Shown here: positions 8,074 to 15,765 of the stretch, one piece after another
Layout: every line of letters begins with the position of its first letter
Numbering within the stretch: position 1 is the stretch's first letter
NCBI RefSeq assembly: GCF_009734445.1
Contig: NZ_CP046457.1
Span: 1,544,001-1,608,000 of the forward strand
Length of the DNA: 64,000 nt
Direction of reading: 5' to 3'
From: Candidatus Syntrophocurvum alkaliphilum
GTDB lineage: Bacteria; Bacillota; Syntrophomonadia; Syntrophomonadales; Syntrophomonadaceae
The notes under the pieces: model-generated
The model's database searches: none
What the model saw: only the letters and a program-made list of their open reading frames with translations
Told to the model about the DNA's origin: nothing
Translations under genes and position numbers: made by a program

Positions 8074-9444
8074 AAGAACATTTTTAGGCAATATGATATA
8101 AGAGGAATAATTGATCAAGAGCTTACTGATGAAACAATACGTAAAATTGCTAAAGCTTTTACTTCATATGCCAAAAAACATGGACAAAACACTATATTAT
8201 TAGGAATGGATAATCGTTTCTCATCTCCTCACGTAAAAAATTTAATTTGTGATGAAATAATAAATTTGGGTTCTGATGTTATAGATTTAGGACTTGTAGT
8301 TACACCTATATTTTATTTTGCTTCCAAACACCTTAATATTGAAGCGGGAATTATGATTACAGCTAGCCATAATCCTTCTGAATATAATGGATTTAAAATG
8401 CTACTTGGAGATGGAACTATACACGGCGACCAAATTCAAGAACTTAGAAATATGGTTGAAAATGAGATTTTCATTTCATCAACTACAAAAGGAACATATA
8501 AAGAACATGATATTAGTCCTGCATACTTTGAAATGATAAAAAACAAAATTAGCTTAGGCCCGAATATTCCAAAAATAGTCGTCGATTGTGGTAATGGAGC
8601 TGCTTCTTTTTTTGCACCAGAAGTATATCGAAGTCTAGGTTGTGAAGTTGTAGAACTATATTGTAAGTCAGATCCCTCATTCCCTAATCATCATCCTGAT
8701 CCAGTTAAACCAGAAAATATGACTGACTTAATAGATACTGTACAAAAGCATAATGCTGATATAGGAATAGGTATTGATGGTGACGGAGATAGAATAGGGG
8801 TTGTTGATGCAGAAGGCAACCTAATCTGGGGTGATATGTTAATGATTTTATTCTGGCGTGATATCTTACCTCGTTACCCTGGGTCAAAAGCAATTGTAGA
8901 AGTAAAATGTTCTCAAAGTCTAATCGATGAAATTGAAAGATTAGGGGGAGAGCCAATAATATTTAAAACTGGCCACTCGTTAATTAAAGCAAAAATGAAG
9001 GAAATTGATGCAATATTCACAGGTGAAATGTCTGGACATATGTTTTTTGCTGATGAATATTATGGTTTTGATGATGCTTTATATGCCGGTGCTCGTTTAA
9101 TTTCTTTACTTTCTTATAGTGATCAAACAATAACTCAGATGCTGTCTGATGTTCCTAAATATTTTTCAACCCCTGAAATTAGAGTAAAAAGTACTGATGA
9201 AGAAAAATTTGAAATAGTAGATAAAGTATTAAAACATTTTAAAAATAAATACGAAATTATTGATGTAGATGGAGCTAGAATACTTTTCCCTGAAGGATGG
9301 GGATTAGTAAGAGCTTCAAATACTGGACCAGAACTTATTGTTAGATGCGAAGGCAAAACACCAGAAGCACTAGAAAGTATTAAGGAAGAACTTTTTTCAT
9401 TATTAGATAATTTGCTAAAAGTACCTATGACTGCTAGTAAATAG
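8071..9444 (+). CDS. manB: Phosphomannomutase/phosphoglucomutase (ATT start)
   Basis: 457 residues of the alpha-D-phosphohexomutase superfamily, interconverting hexose-6-phosphate and hexose-1-phosphate and so feeding the GDP-mannose pyrophosphorylase encoded just upstream. Visible landmarks: N-terminal FRQYDIRGI, the phosphoserine loop TASHNPSEYNG (Ser99), the metal-binding loop DGDGDR (Asp236, Asp238, Asp240), the sugar-specificity loop GEMSGH and the C-terminal phosphate-binding RASNTGPELIVRCE. The first ATG (8206) would delete 45 residues including the family's conserved N-terminus. The gene must therefore begin at ATT 8071, which has AGGAGG at ideal spacing. A sequencing error (ATG read as ATT) is the main alternative. 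Confidence 0.9.
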   Translation: MKNIFRQYDIRGIIDQELTDETIRKIAKAFTSYAKKHGQNTILLGMDNRFSSPHVKNLICDEIINLGSDVIDLGLVVTPIFYFASKHLNIEAGIMITASHNPSEYNGFKMLLGDGTIHGDQIQELRNMVENEIFISSTTKGTYKEHDISPAYFEMIKNKISLGPNIPKIVVDCGNGAASFFAPEVYRSLGCEVVELYCKSDPSFPNHHPDPVKPENMTDLIDTVQKHNADIGIGIDGDGDRIGVVDAEGNLIWGDMLMILFWRDILPRYPGSKAIVEVKCSQSLIDEIERLGGEPIIFKTGHSLIKAKMKEIDAIFTGEMSGHMFFADEYYGFDDALYAGARLISLLSYSDQTITQMLSDVPKYFSTPEIRVKSTDEEKFEIVDKVLKHFKNKYEIIDVDGARILFPEGWGLVRASNTGPELIVRCEGKTPEALESIKEELFSLLDNLLKVPMTASK

Positions 9445-9529
9445 TTTGGCATTATATGGTAAATATATGTATGAATTATATTAGCAGGTGGAACAATAAT
9501 TGTTAGAACAAAAAACAAGGAGTGATTAT

Positions 9530-10705
9530 ATGGCAATTGTTAATCTAGGAACTTATCCTCCTAAACAATGTGGTATTGCAACTTTTTCAAATGACTTACG
9601 AAACAGCCTTACTATACATGATAACGATGTAAAGGTAATTGCAATATCTGATAACAGTTATTCCTATCAATATTCCGAAGAAGTTATTTTTGAAATTAAC
9701 CAAAATCAAAAAAAAGACTATATTAATGCAGCTCACATGGTTAATAGATCAGATGATATCGAATTAGTAATTTTACAACATGAATATGGCATTTTTGGAG
9801 GAAAAAGTGGTCAATATATCTTAGAATTCACTAAACTACTCAGAAAACCATATGTTTTAGTTACTCATACAGTACTACCAAAACCAGAACGCCATAGAAA
9901 ACAAGTGCTTAAGCAAATATCTCGCAAGGCTTCAGGAATTGTATGTATGACCGAGCAGTCAAAAGAATTATTAGTAAATTTATATGGAGCAACACCTGAA
10001 GTAATTAGTGTTATAGGTCATGGAGTTCCAGAATTTAAAGGTGGCTCTCAAGCAGAGTTAAAAGAAAAATATAACCTTACAGGAAAGCAAGTGATAAGTA
10101 CCTTTGGACTAATCGGTCCAGGAAAAGGACTAGAATTAGGCATCAAAGCTGTTAAAAAGGTAACACAACAATATCCCGATGTATTATTCTTAATTTTGGG
10201 TCAAACTCATCCAATGCTTAAGAAAACTGAAGGAGAAAAGTATCGTGAAATGCTAGAAGATTTAGTTGAAAAGCTTGATCTAAAAGATAATGTAAGATTC
10301 GTTAATAAATATTTAACAGATGATGAAATAGGCGAATATTTATATGCTACTGATATATATTTAAGTCCATATCCAAATAAAGACCAAGCAGTTAGTGGAA
10401 CTTTAGCTTTTGCTGTAGGTTGTGGTCGGGCAATAGTTGCAACAGCCTATTCTTACGCTAAAGAGGTTCTTTCTGATAATCGAGGTTTAATGGATGAAAA
10501 AATAGACCCAGATAATTTAGCTAGATTAATGGTACAAATTTTAAGTGATGAGGAGCTTAAAGAAACATTACAAAACAATGCATTAGCACTTGGCAAGGAA
10601 TGGACATGGCCAAGCATAGGGATGAAATATACGGATATGTTCCATCAGATAATTAATGGTGGTAATAGACAGGAGGGTTACCGATACAATTATGCAGAAT
10701 TATAG
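9530..10705 (+). CDS. Glycosyltransferase, GT4 family (GT-B fold)
   Basis: 391 residues. The N-terminal acceptor domain starts MAIVNLGTYPPKQCGIATFS, the 'PPxxCGIAtF' opening common in GT4 enzymes. The C-terminal donor domain has STFGLIGPGKGLELGI and YLSPYPNKDQAVSGTLAFAVGCGRAIVAT, corresponding to the donor-nucleotide region with the family's E/Q-x7-E-like motif altered. Given its neighbours the donor is probably GDP-mannose, but this is inference. The ATG at 9530 has AAGGAG 7 bases upstream; a TTG at 9500 is in frame but lacks a site. Its last codons overlap the start of the next gene, implying translational coupling. Confidence 0.85.
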   Translation: MAIVNLGTYPPKQCGIATFSNDLRNSLTIHDNDVKVIAISDNSYSYQYSEEVIFEINQNQKKDYINAAHMVNRSDDIELVILQHEYGIFGGKSGQYILEFTKLLRKPYVLVTHTVLPKPERHRKQVLKQISRKASGIVCMTEQSKELLVNLYGATPEVISVIGHGVPEFKGGSQAELKEKYNLTGKQVISTFGLIGPGKGLELGIKAVKKVTQQYPDVLFLILGQTHPMLKKTEGEKYREMLEDLVEKLDLKDNVRFVNKYLTDDEIGEYLYATDIYLSPYPNKDQAVSGTLAFAVGCGRAIVATAYSYAKEVLSDNRGLMDEKIDPDNLARLMVQILSDEELKETLQNNALALGKEWTWPSIGMKYTDMFHQIINGGNRQEGYRYNYAEL

Positions 10706-11717
10706 ACATTTACTAGAAATGACCGATGAAACAGGTATGCTTCAATTTTCAAATATAGACATACCTAATCCAGCTAGTGGCTATACTCTAGATGACAATG
10801 CTCGTGCATTAATGGTTGCTATAAATATGGGGCCTTCTGGAAAAGAGTATGCCCTAAGATATGCCAACTTCTTATTTAATGCACAACAACAAGATGGAAG
10901 CTGGTCTAACTTTTATATTCACGGTCAATTTCTTCCCTATTTTGATTCACAGGATAGTGTAGGACGCGCACTTTTAGCATGTGCTTTAGGTAGATTAAGT
11001 AAAATTCCTGAGATTAAAAAGTTATGTGGTAAAATGCTAGAAAATAATATTCCGAAGGTGCATGAATTTAATTCACCAAGAGCAATTTCTTATGCTCTTA
11101 TCGGATTATGCAAAGGAAAAATTCCAGGCTATTCAAAGAAAAAGCTTAATGATTTAGTATTACAGCTTTCTGATCAGCTTATAGCGATGTACCAAAAAAA
11201 TAACACCGATGAGTGGCATTGGTTTGAAAACTATTTAACCTATTGTAATGGTATCTTGCCCAATGCAATGTTTAGCGTATATGGTTTTAACGGAGATAAG
11301 AGAGCATTAAAAATTGGACATGAATCTTTAAGTTTTCTAAATAACATCCTATTTGAAGAAGGTTATTTAAATATAGTAGGTAATAATGGGTGGTATCACA
11401 AAGGCCAAGAATTGCCTAGGTTTGATCAACAACCAGTAGATGCCGCTTCTATAGCATTTGCCTGTTTAGAAGCTTACGAAACTATAGGAAAAAAAGAATA
11501 TCTTGATTTAGCTAAATTAGCCCATCAATGGTATTACGGCAAAAACTACCATAATATCCCTCTATTTAATGAAAAAACAGGAGGCTGCTATGATGCCCTT
11601 ACTGAAGAGGGAGTAAATCTAAATCAAGGAGCCGAAGCTGTATTATCACTACTTTTAACCGATTTAGCTATAGAAAAAGCACAAAATGTTCAATTAAGCG
11701 AAGAACAACCAGGGTAA
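10692..11717 (+). CDS. Six-hairpin (alpha/alpha-barrel) glycosidase-like protein
   Basis: 341 residues, helical throughout, with repeating aromatic/acidic motifs typical of (alpha/alpha)6-barrel carbohydrate enzymes: YTLDDNARAL, SWSNFYIHGQF, FDSQDSVGRAL, WHWFENYLTYCNGILP, GWYHKGQ, FDQQPVDAASIA. No signal peptide, so it acts in the cytoplasm. Proteins of this kind are found next to GT4 enzymes and GH130 phosphorylases. The exact activity (hydrolase, epimerase or lyase) cannot be read from the sequence. The start overlaps the previous gene by 14 bases. AGGAGG (10671-10676) is 15 bases from the ATG at 10692 and 12 from an in-frame ATT at 10689, so the exact start is open. Confidence 0.7.
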   Translation: MQNYRHLLEMTDETGMLQFSNIDIPNPASGYTLDDNARALMVAINMGPSGKEYALRYANFLFNAQQQDGSWSNFYIHGQFLPYFDSQDSVGRALLACALGRLSKIPEIKKLCGKMLENNIPKVHEFNSPRAISYALIGLCKGKIPGYSKKKLNDLVLQLSDQLIAMYQKNNTDEWHWFENYLTYCNGILPNAMFSVYGFNGDKRALKIGHESLSFLNNILFEEGYLNIVGNNGWYHKGQELPRFDQQPVDAASIAFACLEAYETIGKKEYLDLAKLAHQWYYGKNYHNIPLFNEKTGGCYDALTEEGVNLNQGAEAVLSLLLTDLAIEKAQNVQLSEEQPG

Positions 11718-11736
11718 ATTTTTCTTAATTGTAGTA

Positions 11737-11765
11737 GGGAGACATTCGTTTCCCTTTTTATTTTT
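11737..11765 (+). terminator. Terminator of the rightward mannose operon
   Basis: AGGGAGAC (11737-11744), loop ATTC, GTTTCCCT (11749-11756), then a long T-rich tail (11757-11765) on the plus strand, 20 bp after the last stop codon. Confidence 0.75.
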
Positions 11766-11830
11766 ATGAAAGTATAAAATACGCAGACAACACAGATGAG
11801 TATTTTATTAGAAAGGTTGTTCCTAATAGC

Positions 11831-11876
11831 AAAAAAATAACCCCGTAACCTTAAAATGTTACGGGGTTTGTTTTTT
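11831..11876. terminator. Bidirectional terminator facing the GT-GH130 gene
   Basis: CCCCGTAAC (11841-11849) pairs with GTTACGGGG (11858-11866). A-runs on the left (11831-11840) and T-runs on the right (11867-11876) let it work in both directions, principally for the leftward gene ending at 11881. Confidence 0.8.
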
Positions 11877-11880
11877 AGCG

Positions 11881-14800
11881 TTATATTTGAGGTATTCTAA
11901 ATTTTTCTGGTATCATGTCTGCTACAGTTCCGGTAGCTACACCTATACTTGTATCAGCAGCACCATAATAAACTAATACTAAATCATCATCTTCGAGTAT
12001 TTCCTTATCAGTACCGGGCACTGCACCACAAGTATATACAACGTTTGGAACCCATGCTCCACTTAATCCTATTTCATAATCCTCTTCAGGCTCTAAAATA
12101 GGATTTGGTGATCTATATAGAATCTTTTCAGGATCATTTATATCTGTAAGTAGAACACCTAGCCTATATACATAGTTATGGTCTACTCCATGATATACTA
12201 ATAACCAGCCATACTTAGTTTTAATTGGTTGTGCACCAGCTCCAATTTTCAACGAATCCCACATGCGACCTGGGCGTGGGCCTATGATTATAGCATGTTT
12301 TTCAGTACATGGGAATTTTACTTCATCCATATAAGTTACCCATATACTTGGATCAATTCTATGATATATAGCATATTTACTACCATTAACCCTTTCAGGG
12401 AAAATAATAGCATTTTTATCCCAAATATTTTTAAAAGCAAGACCTTTTCTTTCCCATTTATCATAGTATCCAGCTTCAAAATCTTTCACCTTTATAGAGG
12501 CGGCTGCTATTTGTGCAATAGTTCCATCATAAGCTGTATATAACATATATATATCATCTTCAACAATTACTAATCTGGGATCTTCACATCCCATACTTTC
12601 CTCTGGAGTTTCAGGTGATAATACAGGATATGGTAACCTTTCTAAGACTTTATATCCATCAGTTATAGCTAACCCTATATATGAAATATCATCATCACCA
12701 ACAGCTCTATATAAGAGATATACTTTATCTTTTATTCTAAGTGCACCAGGGTTAAGAACATATTTACATTCCCAGCTATGTTCAGGAATTACTTCAAGCA
12801 TCGGGTTTCCTTCATATCTTTTTAATGTTCTACTTGGCTCACTTGTAGTTTCCTGAATTACCACAGTTACATCTTTAGGTCGTGCTGGTAACAAAGTATC
12901 TAGTAAATTGGTATTACTTTTACCTGCTTGAATTAGTCTCCAAACTGTGTGTATTATTTCATCTAGATCATACCCTAACTCTTGATATAGGGCTTCTAAA
13001 AACTCATGATTAAACCATCTGGCTTCAACGCTCGTTGTTGCTGGTGTTGGTATTTTTAGTCCACCCTTAAAACTGTAACTTGCCCAACTCCATGCTGTAC
13101 AAGTTAAGAATTTTTCATTTTCAAGTAGTTGACTTACTCCATATCCATCTGCCATTAACCTGAATAGTTGTGCTTGTTCTCTGTTGTTGTTTTTATCTAA
13201 TTTGTCAGCAACTGCCCTTAATCTGTCAACAAGAATACGATGATTGTAATTTTCGAAAACGTTATGAGCGGAAAAGTCATCTCCTTTTTGTAAACTAAGA
13301 AGTGAATTCCTAACCTTTTGACCGATGTTTTTCCTCTCTCTAACAGTTAGTCTGAATAATTCTGAATAGTTTTCCGCTACTATTAGTCTTCTAAGAATAT
13401 TCAAAAAGTATCTAAGTTTTGGATATTTTCCACCTTTATCTCCATCTAGTGGTTTTATCGCTATTCTAGCTGTAATTCTATTTAAGTTTGAGATTTTAGT
13501 ATAAGATAAAACTCCGAACCTTAAATCATCTTTTAAAATAATTGGCTTAATCTCTACTTCTTCGAAGCTTTCTGGTTTAAGATTGTCCACTAACCATAAC
13601 AAATCACGATCTGAATACGTCCAGCTTTCTACCAAATTAGCATAGGTTACTGCATCACGTGGATTCATGTTTTCTATTAAATCATTAGGACTATAATAAC
13701 CCATAGGAATCATTAAATTAATTGGTGGAAATCTCATTAGCATTTCACGTAAAATATCTGATTTTATAGTAAACATTTTTTCATGTGGAACTAATTCTAA
13801 CAAATTATTTACAAATTGCTCTAAACCTTCTTCTGTATACAAGTCTCCAGGAAGTAGACTATCTAAAGATTCTTCAATATTTGCCATAAAACTTTCCATA
13901 GAATCTATTATCTGTGCAGGCTTAGAGTCAAATGGGAGATGTAACCCTTCAGTTAAAAATTGATTAAATCTATTTTCATAACGTTGACGTAGCACTTTAA
14001 ATATTCCATCTGTATGAACTATTCTTTTATCCTTACCCACAATTTGCTTAGGAATTACTACTGGCTTGTTAGGCACATATTCCATATAAGCTAATGGTAC
14101 TAGTGGTGGTTTAGTTTGTTCTTTTTTGGTTAGCCAAGCCTCACTAAAATGACCTTTCATACTCCAAAACTTATTTGTTAAACGCTTATTAATAGTTTCC
14201 ATTTTATTTACTAAGAATTCATCTTTTTCTTCATGAGAAAATTTATTTATAACATCATTTATAGACGTCATTTCTAATGCATAGCTAGCTACTCTTCCAT
14301 TATAAACTGCAGTAAGTGCTTCGGTTATATTTTCATGTGACTCGGAATGATAAGTATAAGCCAAAGCTAAATTGTAAATACAAGATATCCATAGCTCATC
14401 ACTAAGATAAAAGCCTTCATTAGGAAATTTTTTTATACGGTCTAACTCTAATCGATGTTTTAGAGGAAGATATTCGTTTAATAACCTGCTATGTTTTTCA
14501 CAGCCAGATCTAAAGCTTGTCAGTAAATCATCTATAGAATAATGAACTATATCCGGTTTTTCTATATCACTTTTTGCTAATATATCCGCTACTTTAACTA
14601 TCAATCTATCCTGAAGCCATATTGCACTATCGCGTTTAATTCCTTCAAAAACAGTTAGAGCAATTTCTGAAAATTTTTGATTTCTTTTTTCTAAGTCATA
14701 AGGATTTATAGAGCCCCCCAAATTCACTTCACAGATAGATTTGTTTAAGCATACAGCTCGTGTAATAAGCCAAAAATCAATTCCATATCCCATAATCTTA

Positions 14801-15426
14801 TCTGTCCAAAACTTTGTTTCACTAGCAAGCTCTTCGACAAAATCATGAGTAATAGCATAAATTCCACCTAATGGATCAGTAACCTTGCTTCCATAAAAAG
14901 CTTCCAGTATAGGAGCAGCAAACATATGCGTTATACTATCAACTGCCATATGACGCCTTCTACTACCTATTACTAAATCATACTGACCTTGAATAGGACT
15001 TAATAGGCTATCTAACCATAAGTAATCAATCCCCGTTCCTGTTTCACTAACCATATTAGCATCAAAAAGCAAAACATCTGCTTCTATTTTTTTAGCTATA
15101 TTAAGTATAGCTTTAATACTCATACCTCTACCCGATGCTTCTGCAGGCATATTAAATGCAATGTGTGGATGCCTTAACTTTAAATCTTTTACGATATTTA
15201 AGGTTTCCTCCCCACATCTTCCATCCCCAACTCCAACAATCAATTGCCTTGTACCAATCCAAGATTGTAATACTTCATCAATAGAATTTAAAAGTTTAGC
15301 TAAGTTTTCTTTTTCATCACAAAAAGGGATGCCAATTACAATATCATAATCACTGTATTGGTCTACTTGTGGACTAATCTCTCTTATTTTGTCATCAAAT
15401 ATAGATTCAATATTTGAATGGGTCAC
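11881..15426 (-). CDS. Fusion of a GT-A glycosyltransferase with a GH130 mannoside phosphorylase domain
   Basis: 1181 residues. Residues 25-260 are a GT-A (GT2/GT78/GT81-like) transferase: VIGIPFCDEKENLAKLL, GVGDGRCGEE, the DxD-equivalent LLFDANMVSE (Asp122) and GSRRR. This resembles mannosylglycerate and glucosyl-phosphoglycerate synthases. Residues 300-860 are a mostly helical region I do not recognise. Residues 865-1181 are a complete GH130 domain: GNPMLEV..., VLNPGALRI, GCEDPRL (Asp949), DKNAIIFPE, GAGAQPIKTKYGWLLVYHG. GH130 enzymes are phosphorylases or hydrolases of beta-mannosides, often beta-1,2-linked. No signal peptide. GTG start with GGGGG upstream. It is convergent with the GDP-mannose operon, which suggests synthesis and recycling of a mannose oligomer. 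Confidence 0.85.
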   Translation of the reverse strand: MTHSNIESIFDDKIREISPQVDQYSDYDIVIGIPFCDEKENLAKLLNSIDEVLQSWIGTRQLIVGVGDGRCGEETLNIVKDLKLRHPHIAFNMPAEASGRGMSIKAILNIAKKIEADVLLFDANMVSETGTGIDYLWLDSLLSPIQGQYDLVIGSRRRHMAVDSITHMFAAPILEAFYGSKVTDPLGGIYAITHDFVEELASETKFWTDKIMGYGIDFWLITRAVCLNKSICEVNLGGSINPYDLEKRNQKFSEIALTVFEGIKRDSAIWLQDRLIVKVADILAKSDIEKPDIVHYSIDDLLTSFRSGCEKHSRLLNEYLPLKHRLELDRIKKFPNEGFYLSDELWISCIYNLALAYTYHSESHENITEALTAVYNGRVASYALEMTSINDVINKFSHEEKDEFLVNKMETINKRLTNKFWSMKGHFSEAWLTKKEQTKPPLVPLAYMEYVPNKPVVIPKQIVGKDKRIVHTDGIFKVLRQRYENRFNQFLTEGLHLPFDSKPAQIIDSMESFMANIEESLDSLLPGDLYTEEGLEQFVNNLLELVPHEKMFTIKSDILREMLMRFPPINLMIPMGYYSPNDLIENMNPRDAVTYANLVESWTYSDRDLLWLVDNLKPESFEEVEIKPIILKDDLRFGVLSYTKISNLNRITARIAIKPLDGDKGGKYPKLRYFLNILRRLIVAENYSELFRLTVRERKNIGQKVRNSLLSLQKGDDFSAHNVFENYNHRILVDRLRAVADKLDKNNNREQAQLFRLMADGYGVSQLLENEKFLTCTAWSWASYSFKGGLKIPTPATTSVEARWFNHEFLEALYQELGYDLDEIIHTVWRLIQAGKSNTNLLDTLLPARPKDVTVVIQETTSEPSRTLKRYEGNPMLEVIPEHSWECKYVLNPGALRIKDKVYLLYRAVGDDDISYIGLAITDGYKVLERLPYPVLSPETPEESMGCEDPRLVIVEDDIYMLYTAYDGTIAQIAAASIKVKDFEAGYYDKWERKGLAFKNIWDKNAIIFPERVNGSKYAIYHRIDPSIWVTYMDEVKFPCTEKHAIIIGPRPGRMWDSLKIGAGAQPIKTKYGWLLVYHGVDHNYVYRLGVLLTDINDPEKILYRSPNPILEPEEDYEIGLSGAWVPNVVYTCGAVPGTDKEILEDDDLVLVYYGAADTSIGVATGTVADMIPEKFRIPQI

Positions 15427-15551
15427 TTATTAAAACCCCCTTAAAACTTTGTGTTCTTTAATAATTATGCTCAATATCCAATCATTATATTTAAGGAGAT
15501 TTATATTTTATTAAAAAATAAATTTTTGCATTAAACTAAACTTTGATTCCA

Positions 15552-15765
15552 CTGCAAAAAGCTAAACTTAGACTATGGAATCGGATGAGCAAACATGTTT
15601 ATCACGCCACTCATCAGTCTTTACCTCGATTTTAGCTTAGCACTTATTATCTAAAATGATTTTTTATTTATACTTAGCTGTGATCTATGCACCACGCCTT
15701 GCTATTCGGGACTTAGATAAACATGTTTGCTCAGCCTTAAGCTTGTTTGTAGTTACTTTTTGCAG
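15552..15765 (-). repeat. Interspersed MITE-like repeat, copy 1
   Basis: About 214 bp, bounded by CTGCAAAAAG-type ends in inverted orientation (15552 and 15765). It contains an inner inverted pair of GAGCAAACATGTTTATC (15587-15603 and 15716-15732). Read on the minus strand, the stretch from CTGCAAAAAGTAACTACAAA through the GCAAGGCGTGGTGCATAGAT segment closely matches the element at 43984-44163. The right end overlaps the last codons of the oligoendopeptidase gene. The 310-bp gap 15427-15736 holds nothing else I can recognise. Confidence 0.7.

Noticed and set aside
8206-9444. Phosphomannomutase starting at the first ATG
   Set aside because: This removes the conserved FRQYDIRG N-terminus and leaves a perfect AGGAGG unused.
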